In this document: one piece after another, positions 1-11,336 of the stretch | Position numbering within the stretch: position 1 is the stretch's first letter | Layout of the letters: each line of letters begins with the position of its first letter | Source: Mycoplasmatales bacterium | Lineage (GTDB): Bacteria > Bacillota_I > Bacilli_A > Mycoplasmatales > JABAAY01 | Direction: 5' to 3' | NCBI GenBank assembly: GCA_014238225.1 | Contig: JABABL010000004.1 | Span: forward strand, 1-62,538 | DNA length: 62,538 nucleotides | The notes under the pieces: model-generated | The model's database searches: none | Told to the model about the DNA's origin: nothing | What the model saw: only the letters and a program-made list of their open reading frames with translations | Program-made: the position numbers and the translations under genes

Positions 1-1488
1 TCCTCCTTCAGTTGTTATAAAAATCGAATTTTCTAATATCCCAATAACATTATCGCCAGTAACAAATAGTGGATCAAAAGAGGGATTACTCAAAATAATA
101 GAGGTCATTGCAGTAACACTAGTATCTACAATTCTTACTGCCGTAAATAATGCATCCCACAACACTTGCGCACTACTTACCCCGCCCGGTGGCCTAGACG
201 TTAAACCATTAATACCCCTTGCTTCATTTAATAAGGTTTCACCGGGAGTTGGTATAGCTATTAAAGAGCCTACAGGATTATTAACAACGGGAGTTGAGGC
301 AAATTGACCAGTTGTTTCGTTTACAGAAATACCTGTAATTACAATTTCTGTATTCAAGTTAGAATATGTTGTTATTCGTCCACCCTCTGTAGTAAAAGTC
401 ATGGTTCCAGGATTAATTGTTGCTACAGTATTGCTTGTATTAGTAAATACAAAAGTATTAAGACTTGTGATGCTTATATTAGTGATTGCACTTATGTTTA
501 TATCAACACTATCAGTAAATGCATTAACAAATGCTTGATATAATAAAAAACTATTAGTTCCCACAGAAGGGGGATTAAAAGAACCTGTTCCGTTTAGTCC
601 GCGAGCTGCTCCAGTAATAACTTCGTTTGCAAAGTAAACAGGAGAAAGGCCACTAACTGAACTTGAGGTAGTAGAAATAGCGTTACCTGTGACAAAAATA
701 TTAGAAATCACAAAATTTTGATTTGAATTGTTAAAAAGATTTACGCCACTACCATCGGTATTTAAAGAGAGGATGTTTTGGTTTATTGTTATTTCAGAAC
801 CCGAAGGAGAAACCCGAACTTCTTGCATTTGTTGTGACTGCGGAACAGATAAATTGATAGAAGAAACGACAGTGGTTGAAGAGTTTGGTTCCAAACTTTG
901 AATTTGCTGCAGAATTATTTCATAAAGAGCTAATTGATTAACATCTGTTGGAGCATTAACTCCGTTTAGACCATTAATTAAAGAAATGAATGTGTCTTGT
1001 ACAAATTCACTGTTCGTTGTTGAGGGAACTAAAGAATCCGAAGAAATCATTAAATTTATAAGCGAATCGCCGAGTGTTGTTATATTGGAAAAAATTAAGT
1101 TAGTTGAATTTACATAAGTTTCATACGTTCCTCCGGCTACTCCTATTGTCATTGTATTTGCAGCAATCACAACGGTGTTTTCGGTGCGGTTGATAGTGAT
1201 TGAAGATACAGGGGTTAAAACATTAATAGAATTAATGTTTTGAATGTCACTTTCATTGTTTGTTTGCAAGTTTTCTAAAATAGTTCTAAAAATTACACCT
1301 TGATTACTAGTTGGGTTGGGAATGACTGCTGTTTCGCTTAATGCAATTAATGCAGACTGAACTATGTCTTCGCTGGATAATCCACTAGGGGGTGTGTTTC
1401 CACAGGCTTGTGCTATCGAAGCAGTCGCTATTCCTCCACCTACAGCAGCACTTGTTAGAGCTGCAACAATAGTGGATTTCTTTTTCAT
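1..1488 (-). CDS. Repeat-containing surface lipoprotein (C-terminus beyond window)
   Basis: The gene starts at ATG 1486-1488 and runs off the left edge after 496 residues. The N-terminus is basic (MKKK) with a hydrophobic segment and a relaxed lipobox A-Q-A-C at residues 26-29, so I expect lipid attachment at Cys29 and exposure on the outer face of the membrane. The rest is rich in Ser, Thr, Asn and Ile. It contains repeats about 126 residues apart: G-L-N-G or G-I-N-G recurs at residues 173, 298 and 425, each followed by a Pro-rich turn and a helix. Function unknown; surface display or adhesion is only a guess. A TATAAT box 7 bases before the ATG suggests a leaderless transcript. Confidence 0.8.
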   Translation of the reverse strand, partial: MKKKSTIVAALTSAAVGGGIATASIAQACGNTPPSGLSSEDIVQSALIALSETAVIPNPTSNQGVIFRTILENLQTNNESDIQNINSINVLTPVSSITINRTENTVVIAANTMTIGVAGGTYETYVNSTNLIFSNITTLGDSLINLMISSDSLVPSTTNSEFVQDTFISLINGLNGVNAPTDVNQLALYEIILQQIQSLEPNSSTTVVSSINLSVPQSQQMQEVRVSPSGSEITINQNILSLNTDGSGVNLFNNSNQNFVISNIFVTGNAISTTSSSVSGLSPVYFANEVITGAARGLNGTGSFNPPSVGTNSFLLYQAFVNAFTDSVDINISAITNISITSLNTFVFTNTSNTVATINPGTMTFTTEGGRITTYSNLNTEIVITGISVNETTGQFASTPVVNNPVGSLIAIPTPGETLLNEARGINGLTSRPPGGVSSAQVLWDALFTAVRIVDTSVTAMTSIILSNPSFDPLFVTGDNVIGILENSIFITTEGG

Positions 1489-1495
1489 ATAATTA

Positions 1496-1501
1496 ATTAT
1501 A
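1496..1501 (-). promoter_or_regulatory. -10 box of the lipoprotein gene
   Basis: Reads TATAAT on the minus strand, 7 bases before the ATG at 1488. It shares a 75-base divergent region with the rsmE promoter. Confidence 0.55.
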
Positions 1502-1551
1502 AATGTTTATAAGAAAAAGATAATTAAAAATATATTTGTGATATTTCTATT

Positions 1552-1557
1552 TACAAT
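1552..1557 (+). promoter_or_regulatory. -10 box of rsmE
   Basis: TACAAT ends exactly 6 bases before the rsmE ATG, and no Shine-Dalgarno sequence lies between. Transcription would start at or next to the start codon. Confidence 0.5.
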
Positions 1558-1563
1558 AAAACA

Positions 1564-2253
1564 ATGCAACACTATTTCGTTCCTAAAAAAGAAGATGAAA
1601 AAGTTTTTTTCTACGAGTTAGATATTTTTCATATTAAAAAAGTAATGCGTTTTAAAAATAATCAGAAAGTAATAACTATCAATAACGGTTATCACTATGT
1701 TACAGAATTGGTGATTAAAAATTCTTCTGTTGTAGGAAATATTGTTGAAAAACTGGACGTGAATAATGAGAACATTAACAAAACATCAGTATTTGTCTCA
1801 ATTCTCAAACCCAAAAGATTTAATTATTTAATTCAAAAAGCTTCTGAATTAGGAGTTAATGATATTTTCCCGGTTATTTCGGAACGCACTGTAACAAAAT
1901 TTAATTCCGAAAAAGAAAAGGAAAAAAAGATAAAACAATGGAGATGAATTGCGAAAGAAGCGGCGGAACAATCCGAGAGAAACTACATCCCAAGAATTCA
2001 TTCCATAAAAACTATTGATGAGATAAAACCCGGACCAAGCGCGAATTATTTAGCCGATACAAAATTACGAACAACAATGACTAAAAATATTCAAACAGTA
2101 GATGAAACATGTTGTGTTTTTGGTCCAGAAGGAGGATTTAGTTCGAATGAGATTGAAATCCTTCATGAAAAGGGATTTAGTAGTATTTCTCTAGGGAAAA
2201 GGATATTGCGATCCGAGACCGCTCCTGTTGTTTTTCTTACACTATTTCTCTAG
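1564..2253 (+). CDS. rsmE: 16S rRNA m3U1498 methyltransferase RsmE
   Basis: A protein of 229 residues, close to the family norm, that methylates U1498 of 16S rRNA using S-adenosylmethionine. Visible motifs are G-P-E-G-G at residues 187-191 and L-G-K-R-I-L-R-S-E-T-A at 210-220; together they form the trefoil-knot cofactor site of SPOUT methyltransferases. One TGA codon at 1945-1947 is read as Trp. The gene is convergent with nagB and the two stop codons are only 2 bases apart. Confidence 0.92.
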
Positions 2254-2255
2254 AA

Positions 2256-3059
2256 TTATAGTTCTAAGTCTTCGGCTGCTTCTTCATCTAGTAGTCATCA
2301 ACAATTAGGATGTTGAAATAAAATAGTTGCAGGTACTTTTAAAGTGGGTTTTTTGTCTTTATAAGAAAAAATCTCTTTTAAAATTTCATTTTTTATTTTT
2401 CCAGTTACAGTCATAAATATTTCTTTGGCATTCATTATACTTTTTATTCCCATGCTAACAGCATAGTGGGGAACATTGTCTCCTTTACCATCAAAATATA
2501 GGTGTGCATTTCTATCGATAGTTTCGTTGTGTAATTTAACAAGATGTGTTTCTGAATCTCAAGGAGTACCGGGTTCGTTGAAGGCAATATGGCCATTAAC
2601 TCCCAATCCAAGAAGTTGAAAATCTAATCCCCCCCTGCTTTCGATCATTCGATCATAACCTGAAAAATTATGATAGTCCATATTCTTTCCTGAGTCAAAC
2701 TCTTTACAAATTTGTTGTGTGTAATTTTCATGCTCACAAAATGAATAAGGAAAATATGTACTCCTTAAATCAATGTTAAGGCGATGAAAAAAGTTATTAT
2801 CCATATAATATTTATAACTTTGTACATCATCGTGCATTAAACCTACGTATTCGTCTAGATTAAATCCTGTTACTCTTGCATAACAAGTGTTATTTTTTTT
2901 TGCAATACTAGCGATGGCATTATAGTTTGAAACCTGCGAAGAACCTGTCGCCAAACCCATAATTAATCCGGGGTTTTCATGAACCATTTTATCAACTCTT
3001 TCGCCCAAAAAATATGCTAATTCTTCTTTTGTTTTGAATATTTTTACTTTTGTTTTCAT
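2256..3059 (-). CDS. nagB: Glucosamine-6-phosphate deaminase NagB
   Basis: Converts glucosamine 6-phosphate to fructose 6-phosphate and ammonia, feeding amino sugars into glycolysis. A protein of 267 residues. The family signature G-L-G-V-N-G-H-I-A-F-N-E-P-G starts at residue 151, with the catalytic His at 157; L-D-E-Y around residues 68-71 holds the general-base Asp. TGA codons encode Trp in the C-terminal part. I chose ATG 3059; an in-frame GTG at 3068 is the alternative. No nagA is nearby. Confidence 0.93.
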
Positions 3060-3208
3060 TTTCTGCACTTTTCTTTCTTTTACTAACTCATTCTACAATG
3101 AAATTTATTCGTTAGAACAAATATATCAAATTAATGCTGCAGAAAAACAAGGAAAAAATTGTCTTTGGAAATAATAAAATAATTACAATAATAAACTTGT
3201 TTAGTCTT

Positions 3209-3214
3209 TATAAT
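3209..3214 (+). promoter_or_regulatory. -10 box in the 3060-3220 intergenic region
   Basis: TATAAT lies 6 bases before ATG 3221. The 161-base divergent region between nagB and this gene is among the longest gaps here. On the minus strand TAGAAT near 3095-3100 is a candidate -10 box for nagB. I see no RNA gene in it. Confidence 0.5.
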
Positions 3215-3220
3215 GAAACA

Positions 3221-3793
3221 ATGCTACAAAAATTAAGAAGACAATATCGAATTTGAAGTTTTTTGGTTTATTTATCACTGGCAATGATTTTAACAAGCGT
3301 TACAATTTCTCTATTCACTTATAATCAAGTTTTTTCAACACCCTTGCCGCGAGAGAGTGGATTAATAATATATTCCGTTTTCTTGTTTTTAGCAATTTTA
3401 TTTTATGGTTTTTATTTAATTCTTTCTCTTTCATATAAAAAGAAAACAGCAAGAAAGATCTTTAATTATTCGCTTGTATCTGTTATTAGTTATAGTTTGG
3501 TTTTACTTTTTGCATTTTTACAAACGTATTGATTTAGTATTTTTTCTGAACCTGCATCCTTTGCAGTGGTTATTCTGTTAATTGTTGTTCTTGGCATCAT
3601 AATATTGGCATCTGATTCAGTCATGTTAATCGAAAAAACAAGAATATTGGCTAGAATTGAAATTCAAGAGAAAAATAAAGTGGTTACAGAAAAAGGAAAA
3701 GATAATCTAGAAAAAAAGGAATGATGAACAAACAAGGAAAAAGTGAAGATAAATAATAAAAAACTCAAAGAAGACCAATATTTTAATGATTAA
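3221..3793 (+). CDS. Four-helix membrane protein of unknown function
   Basis: A protein of 190 residues with about four hydrophobic segments (roughly 12-32, 47-70, 81-103 and 112-131), followed by a charged, Lys/Glu-rich cytoplasmic tail. I do not recognise the family. The -10 box at 3209 supports ATG 3221; an in-frame ATG at 3134 would add 29 mostly polar residues. The stop overlaps the mtaB start in ATGATTAA, an 8-base overlap, so the two genes are probably translated together. Three TGA codons are read as Trp. Confidence 0.75.
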
Positions 3794-5114
3794 CCCTTTA
3801 AAAACTTTCGCCATACATACTCTAGGTTGTAAAGTAAACACATATGAGAGCGATTACATTCACCAAAGTTTAGAACAACAGGGTCTAAAATCAGTGTCCT
3901 TTTCTGATAATGCGGATGTTTACATAATAAATACTTGCAGCGTCACAAATACAGCTGAAAGCAAAAGCAGAAATTATATTAAGCGTGCTCGTAAACGAAA
4001 TCCTAATGCTATAGTTTGTGTAATTGGTTGTTATAGTCAAATTAAAGCACAGGAAATTAAGAAAAGCAAATTAGCAGATATTATTTTAGGTCAAAACAAA
4101 TACGATTTATGAAAGTTTATAAGACAATTTTCTAAAAATCCTAAAACCATAATAGAAATAGAGAAGTTATACCAACGCGATGATAAGAAAAAAACTGAAT
4201 TTCAAGAAAAAATTGTTTCTGCGTTTGTGACAAGGACTAGAGCATTCATTAAAATTCAAGAAGGTTGTAACAATTTTTGCACGTTTTGTATCATTCCTTA
4301 CACACGAGGAAAAATGAAAAGCAAACCTAAAGAATTAATTTTTAAAGAAATAAATAACGTTGTAGAAAAAGGGTGCAAAGAGGTTGTTCTAACAGGAATT
4401 CACACAGGCGGTTATGGTGAGGACTTAGATGATTACACTTTTTCCAAATTATTATGGGATATCGAAGCTAATTGTAAAAATTTGCAACGTTTACGTATTT
4501 CATCAATTGAAATTACTCAGATTGATGATTTATTCGTTGAATTCCTTAAGAATAGTAAGATTTTAGTTGACCATCTTCATATACCAATTCAAAGCGGAAG
4601 CGAAAGAATTCTTCAAAAAATGAGAAGACATTACAATAAAAAGGAGTACCTAGACACAATTAACAAAATAAGAGAAATCAAACCATTAATCAGTATTACA
4701 ACAGATGCAATTGTTGGATTTCCTACTGAAACAGACAAAGAATTTTCCGAATATTTAGATTTTGTAAGACTTATTAATTTTTCAGAAATGCATGTTTTTC
4801 CATACAGCAAAAAAGACCGAACCCCTGCAGCTTTTATGGAACAGGTATCGGAAGAAACTAAAAAAACAAGAGTTAATAAAATGTTGAGACTAAACGATGA
4901 ATTAGCAGAGGCATACATAAATAAGAACATGAATAAAAATCTTGATATTTTATTTGAAAACGGAAAAGAAGTTGGGAAGTATGTTGGATATACAACCAAC
5001 TATATTAAAATAGTTGTGAGTAGCGAAGAAAATTTAGTAAATCAAATTAGGAAAGTTAAAATTACTGCTCCTCACTACCCCATATCTGAAGGAGAATTAG
5101 TTTATGGCATTTAA
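3786..5114 (+). CDS. mtaB: tRNA t6A37 methylthiotransferase MtaB
   Basis: A radical-SAM enzyme of 442 residues that adds a methylthio group to t6A37 of ANN-decoding tRNAs. The N-terminal [4Fe-4S] domain has Cys15 in H-T-L-G-C-K-V-N, the MtaB rather than MiaB version, plus Cys in N-T-C-S-V-T and I-G-C-Y-S. The radical-SAM triad is Cys161, Cys165 and Cys168, followed by I-I-P-Y-T-R-G. A TRAM-like domain ends the protein. One TGA-encoded Trp lies at 4110-4112. The gene overlaps both neighbours. Confidence 0.93.
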
Positions 5115-6951
5115 AAGAAAACCAGCAATAAAAAAACGCAAACCAGATACAATACTTGTTGGTGGTGGGCTTACTAGTTTAATTTCTGGTGCTTTTCTAG
5201 CGTGTCGCGGCTTTAAAGTGATAATTTTTGAAAAAAATAGTTCTGTTGGCGGAATGCTTGCATCAAGAAATAAAGTGATCAATCAAAAAAAATACAGTAT
5301 TCCTGGTGCTATTCCTTTGCTGCCTGCGTTGGAACACCCCACCATGAAGAGTATTTGAGAATTCACTAAGATTGGCTCAGTTGTAAAATTTCAAAAAGCT
5401 AAACAAATAACCGTTTTGAAAAACAACACTTCTGAAAAGCTTATCCCTAATGATTGAGTTATGCTTCAAAAAAGACTAAAACAGAAATTCCCTAAAAGTT
5501 CTGATCTAATAGGTAAATTTTTTAATTCTTTGAAAAAAGTTTATGCTGACTTATCTAGAAGTTTTTATTTTCACGAAGACGAAAAATATATAAATGGTTT
5601 CGAGTTTCTTAAGAATTTTTTCAAAAATGAAAGCCTTGCTAATGAAATTATTCTAATATCTAATGCTTTTGATTTTGAATCCGAAAAATGTAATAGTCGT
5701 GAATTAATGTATAATTTGGCACTTTACTTGATAGGCGGTGTATATGAAATATTGGGTTCTCCTCACCAAATTGTTGAAAAACTTTCTGGAATTATCGAAG
5801 CGTATGAAGGAGATATTTATACAAAAACTCCCGTGGAAAAAATTATGTGAAAAAATAACCTGGTAACAGGTGTAGTCGCAAATAATAAAGTATGAAGAGC
5901 GAAAAAATATTTAATTAACGCCCCTCTTCCTTATGTAGTAAAAAAATTAGTTCAAGTGAAGTCCGTTAAATTGAGCAATTATGAGAAGTTATTAGAAGAA
6001 AATGATGGGACTCTTTTTACTTTAACAATGAACTTTTACACATCTCAAAACTGAAGGAAGTTCGGATTTTATAAACCAAATTTCGTGGTGAACCCTTCGG
6101 AAAATTTTATTAAACAACATTCATGTTTGCAAGCAATATCTGGTAAAACTAAAACAATTAAAATAACAAATAACGAATTAATTTATGATTCTGGCGATAG
6201 AACCAGAAAGCCATTAAGTGTACATATTCAAACCACTGAAAAACAATTAGCGGATTTAAAAATAAAGAAAATGGATTCGTTTGCTGACCAAATTTTTGAC
6301 TATTTAAAAACCATTTGACCAATGCTTAAGACCATTCAATATCAGACAATTGTCGAAGGATTGCAATATCAGAAAAAAACATTAAATTCTTTATCTGGTA
6401 GTGATTACGGATTTGCCAATGATTCAAAAGTTTTTTGAGGAAATTATACATCTCAAACACCACTATTAAATCTGTATGTTGGTTCTAGATATGGATACCC
6501 TGGACCAGGAATTGCAAGTGCTTTTTTTGGTGGTGTGTTTGTTTCAAATTTAATGCTAATAAAAATCAATAAATCAAGTCAGAAACTATATAAACCAGAT
6601 TATCTTGACGGAGAAAATTATTTAAATTACATGATTAATGTTCACAGAACTATTCCTAAGAAATTACATGGTAAAAAATTAGGGATTACTTTCGATAAAG
6701 AGAACAGTTTTATTATTTCTTTTAATAAGGATAACACTTGTGTTTTGAAAAAATCTGAATTTGATGGAGCTCTAAATGAAGAGTTTTTTTGCTATGCAAC
6801 ATTGGCTAATTTTAAATCGTTATATACACACCGATTATCCATGTTTCTAGCTACTTTCCAAAATAAAATTCGTTTAAAAGGTAAGCTAAAAACATTTAAA
6901 ATAGCATTGAGGACATTAGGTTGAAATCGAACAAGAAAGGAATATTATTAA
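5104..6951 (+). CDS. CrtI/retinol-saturase-like FAD-dependent oxidoreductase
   Basis: A protein of 615 residues. The N-terminus holds a dinucleotide-binding fold, with G-G-G-L-T-S at residues 20-25, an acidic residue at 43 and G-G at 49-50. Near residue 460 the C-terminal FAD contact region reads G-Y-P-G-P-G-I-A-S. This arrangement fits the phytoene desaturase/amine oxidase superfamily (COG1233-like). The substrate cannot be told from sequence; an isoprenoid is plausible because the MEP pathway is present, but this is inference. It overlaps mtaB by 11 bases. Several TGA codons are read as Trp, so it only appears broken under the standard code. Confidence 0.75.
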
Positions 6952-6952
6952 T

Positions 6953-7594
6953 ATGGAACTTAATAAATATATAGACAACACAATTTTAAGGGCGGATGCA
7001 AAAGAATCTGATATTGAAAAAATATGCAAAGAATCAGTCAAGCATGATTTCAAATCGGTTTGCGTTAATCCTTTATGAGTGAAGTTAGTTAGAAAACTGC
7101 TGAAGGGGTCGACAGTACTTACTTGTACAGTTATTGGTTTCCCATTGGGAGCAAACACAATCAAGCAAAAAGTCAAGGAAACAAAACTTGTCATCAAAGA
7201 TGGAGCACAAGAAATAGATATGGTTATTAACATTGGTGCTGCTGTATCAAAACAATGAGATTACTTGTTAAAGGAAATTAGTGCTGTTAAGAAAGCATGT
7301 AAGGAATTAACATTGAAAGTTATTGTTGAAACAGCATTATTAGATACAGCAACAATTGCTAAATTAACAAAAATCGTTAATGAATCTGGTGCAAACTTTA
7401 TAAAAACATCCACTGGTTTCTCGACTAGTGGTGCAAAGATATCGGATGTACAAACAATGAACAAAAACAGAAATGAACACCTTATGATTAAGGCTTCTGG
7501 CGGAATTAAAACAAAAGAAGATGCAATGAAAATGATAAAAGCTGGTGCAAATAGACTAGGAACATCATCGGGTATCCAGATAATAAAAAAATAA
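6953..7594 (+). CDS. deoC: Deoxyribose-phosphate aldolase DeoC
   Basis: Cleaves 2-deoxyribose 5-phosphate into glyceraldehyde 3-phosphate and acetaldehyde in deoxynucleoside salvage. A protein of 213 residues, the usual size. The Schiff-base Lys is Lys151 in F-I-K-T-S-T-G-F, and the second active-site Lys is Lys180 in K-A-S-G-G. An AAAGGA-like Shine-Dalgarno sequence precedes the ATG, and the upstream stop is 1 base away. The phosphohexomutase follows 10 bases later, so sugar phosphates may be handled together. Confidence 0.95.
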
Positions 7595-7604
7595 AAGGAA
7601 AAAA

Positions 7605-9260
7605 ATGAATAACAAAATAAAAAAAGAGTGATTGTCTAAAATCACAGATACAAAAATAAAAGAAGAAATAGAATCAATGAGTGATGCAAAAATTGCGAAA
7701 TTCTTTGATAAACCAGGAAAGTTTGGAACCGCTGGAATTAGAGGAGAAATGGAGTGGGGTCCTGGAGGGATGAATATATTTACTATCCAACGCGCTGCCC
7801 TAGCATATGCAGACTTCTTGTTATTAGAAGATAAAAGCAACGCCTCAAAAGGAATTATTATTGGTCATGACAATAGGCATAAAAACATAGAATTTACCGA
7901 AACAGTAGCAGCTGTGTTTCAAGGGAAGGGTTTCAAGGTTTATCTACCAAAAAACAATGAATTAAAGCCGACTCCTTATATTTCTTATTGTGTTAATCAC
8001 TTAAAAGCCGCGGGAGGAGTTATTATAACTGCTAGTCATAATCCACCGCAATACAATGGCTTTAAGGTATACGACCATGGCGGAGCTCAGTTGCTGCCTG
8101 AAAAAACAAATAAAATTTCCGAGTTAATGGCGGAGGAAAGTAACTATTTTAATACTGATTTGAGTATGGATGAAACTAAAATAAAATACATCGATGAAGA
8201 TGTTGAAAACTTATACATAGACGAAATAATTAAATCTTTACAATTTCATCCTGAACTAGAAAAAAAAGCATCCATTACTTTTTCAAGTATGCACGGAACA
8301 AGTTTTAGATTTTTAGAGAGATTGTTTCAAAAAATGAACTATAAGTTTGAATATGTCAAGGAGCAGGCAGTCTATGATCCTAATTTTTCTGCTACTAAAA
8401 ATCCAAATCCTGAGATACGTTCTAGTTTTGAACTTGCTGCTAAATATTCTGATGAAAGCAATAGTGACTTAGTAATAATTACTGATCCCGATGCTGATAG
8501 AATTGGTGTAGCTTTTAGGCATGAGGGGAAACTAATATACTACTCCTTTAATATTTTAGCTGGTATACTTCTTGATTATTACTACTCTAACTTGAAAAGA
8601 GTGAATAGATTGCCGAAAAATCCATATGTAACAAGTACATATGTGTCTGGAACTTTTTTCGATACAATTGCTAGAGATAATGGTCTAATAGTTAAAGAAA
8701 CCCTTAGTGGTTTTAAGTGAGTTGGTCATTTATTAAATGAAGAAGAAAAAGAAAAAAATGGTAAGTTAGACTTTGTTATGGGTTATGAAGAAGCTTTTGG
8801 TTGTGTTTTAGTACCTACTACAAGAGACAAAGATTCAATTCAAGCGGCTTGTTTGTTTGCCGACATGGTTAATTACTACCTAAACAAAGGAAAAACACTA
8901 AAGAATATTATGGATGACCTGGGAGAAAAGTATGGCACCTTTGCAGATGAACAACGTGTGAAATTTTTTGAAGGACCTACGCTTATGGATGATATGAACG
9001 AATATGTCAATAAATTAAGAGAAACACCCCCAACAAAAATTGGTTCAATGAACGTAATGAAAATGGTTGATTTCAAAGAACCTATATTTGAATTAGGCAG
9101 AGATAATCTTTTAATGTTCTGATTCGATAAATACTCCTTTGTTGCGGTAAGACCTTCGGGTACAGAACCTAAAATTAAGGTGTACGCATCCATAAAAGGT
9201 AAAACTTACAAAGATGCGCAAGCAAAAGTTCAAGAAGCTTTAAATCATTTCATAAAGTAA
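7605..9260 (+). CDS. Phosphoglucomutase/phosphomannomutase family protein
   Basis: A protein of 551 residues of the alpha-D-phosphohexomutase superfamily, which moves phosphate between C1 and C6 (hexoses) or C1 and C5 (pentoses). The phosphoserine loop T-A-S-H-N-P holds Ser144; the metal loop D-P-D-A-D-R starts at 294; the sugar loop G-Y-E-E-A-F-G and the phosphate-binding R-P-S-G-T-E-P at about 516 are intact. The start is supported by AAGGA 7 bases upstream. Lying next to deoC it could act as a phosphopentomutase-like enzyme, as suggested for other mycoplasmas; glucose phosphate is equally possible. Confidence 0.9.
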
Positions 9261-9288
9261 ATATTTAAAAATTTCTTTCCTAAATATT
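9260..9288. repeat. Inverted repeat before the exporter gene
   Basis: AATATTTA (9260-9267) is the exact reverse complement of TAAATATT (9281-9288), with a 13-base spacer. It fills the 30-base gap between the hexomutase stop and the exporter GTG. It could be a weak terminator, an operator, or a hairpin next to the start codon. With only A-T pairs it may be chance. Confidence 0.35.
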
Positions 9289-9290
9289 AA

Positions 9291-11336
9291 GTGTTAGAGA
9301 AGGAATTAAATTTTATTCAAACAGAAGAATCAGAATGTGGAATTGTTTGTATTTTACATTTACATTACTTATTCTTTCAACGAAATATACCAAAATCACA
9401 AATTAAAAGTTTTGAGCATGTTCCTGAAAAGGGTCTAAATCTCAATAGTTTAAGTTTTATTGGTAGACAATTAGGTGTTTCAATTAGTTGATTTAAAGTA
9501 GATTATGATGCATTTCGAAAGAGAAAGCTAAAACATTCTATTGTTTTAATAAAAAAGAAAAATGTTTTTCACTATGTTATAGTCAATAAAATTAAACATA
9601 ACACCGTTTTTTTTGTAGATCCAAACTACACAGAAATACAAACTATGTCATCGAAAGATTTTGAAAAAATTTTTCGAAATACAGTTGGAATAACTAGAAA
9701 GTCAAACTTCAATTTATTCTACATAAATCAACTTAGCGGAATCCAAACCAAGAGTTTTGCAGATGTTTTCAAGCAATTTTTTAATTATCGTGTGTATATA
9801 GTTTTTGTTTTTTTATCATCTTTTATAGTATTTCTCTTAGGATTGTTTTCCGGTTTATATTTGCAAATAGTATTAAACACAATCATCCCAAATAATTTAA
9901 CTACATTGTTATTAAGTGTGTCAGGAATTTTCATATTTACCACTATTTATAAAAATATTTTTGATTTTCTTATGAAACTGTATTTGTTTAAAATTCAATC
10001 CTTAATTGAAGGAGATTTTGAATATTTTTTTCAACAACAAATATTTTTAAAAACCAGTGTGTTTATTCAGAATACGGAGCCAAATCTTTACTTTCAACGA
10101 TTAGGAAACATTGGAGAATTAATTACTAATGAATTACAAAAAAGAATTTTTGTTCCCATAAATTTAATCATAGGAGTGATTTCAGTAGTTATTATTTTCA
10201 CAATAAATATTTATCTTGCTGCTGTGTCATTATTTTTTGTAGTCATAATTTTATTACTAATAAATCTGTTTATAAATAAAATAGTGACATCAAAGAAGAA
10301 CGTATTAAAAATTACTAATAAAAAAAGATCCCTTCTAACTAAAGTGTTTTTCAATAACGCCTCGATTAAAGGGAAAAATGATAGTGATAAAATTGCTGAT
10401 CAACATTCTACAATACTGAAAAAATATATTTCTACAGTAACTAAAGATCATTGAATTAATTCATTTTTTGTCTTCAACAATTCCTTGTTTTCGGGAGTAT
10501 TGAGTGTTCTAATTGTTTTTCTTGGAACAGTATTTATTATCGCTAACCAATTTACTGTGGGTTCTTTATTCTTTTTCACTACAATTTTTGGTATTTTTCA
10601 ATCATCTTCCTCTCAACTCTTCAATTTTCTTGTCAATATAAAAAAAAATAAAGTTAACTTAGAGTTAATAAATGACTTTCTTAACTCAACAACAGTAGAA
10701 TTTTACAAGGGAGTTAGTGAAAAAGTTAATTTTCATAAAATACTATTTAAAAATATTTCTTACTCCTACGAACATAGTAAAAAAATTCTCAACGGACTTA
10801 ATGGTGAAATAACTTCAAACTTATTAATACAAGGAGGAAATGGAACTGGTAAATCAACATTTTGTAAAATAATTGCAGGTATTCATACGCTTCAAAATGG
10901 AGAATTATTAATTGATGACATTTCAATTAGTGATATTTCTCACTATTATCTAAGAGAAAATATTTTATATATTTCTTCCAATTCTATAATTATAGAAAAC
11001 ACAATTTTTGATGCGATAAAAGACTTTCTGTTCACGTTGCAAGAAACAGAAAGAAGTTTCTTGTTATCGTTGTTACAAGAGATGAAACTAAACTTAAAAC
11101 ACGACATTGAATGAGATGGGAGCAACTTATCTGAGGGTCAAAAACAATTTATTAATTGTCTACCTATTTTTAATACAAAAAGCAAAATTTTAGTTTTAGA
11201 TGAGGCATTCTCCAATATTAGCATTCTGATAGTGAGAAAAATAATATCACATTTGTCAGCCAGGGGAAAAGTGATAGTTTACGCAACTCACGAGAAAGGT
11301 GCAGAGGATTTATTTCAGAAGCAATTATTATTATAA
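9291..11336 (+). CDS. C39 peptidase-containing ABC exporter (leader-cleaving peptide exporter)
   Basis: A protein of 681 residues with the order C39 peptidase, membrane domain, ATPase, as in exporters that cut double-glycine leaders and secrete the peptide. The peptidase has the oxyanion Gln10, catalytic Cys16 in E-C-G, His94 in F-H-Y-V and Asp110 in D-P-N. Hydrophobic helices span roughly residues 165-430. In the ATPase, Walker A is G-G-N-G-T-G-K-S-T (515-523), the signature is L-S-E-G-Q (613-617), Walker B is L-V-L-D-E-A (634-639) and an H-loop follows. The usual Q-loop Gln seems replaced by Ser. An in-frame stop just upstream fixes the GTG as the earliest start. Its stop overlaps the next gene by one base. 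Confidence 0.88.

Noticed and set aside
304-543. Plus-strand open frame rich in Cys and Tyr
   Set aside because: It is antisense to the repeat lipoprotein, whose minus-strand frame is open across the whole region and has a signal sequence and promoter.
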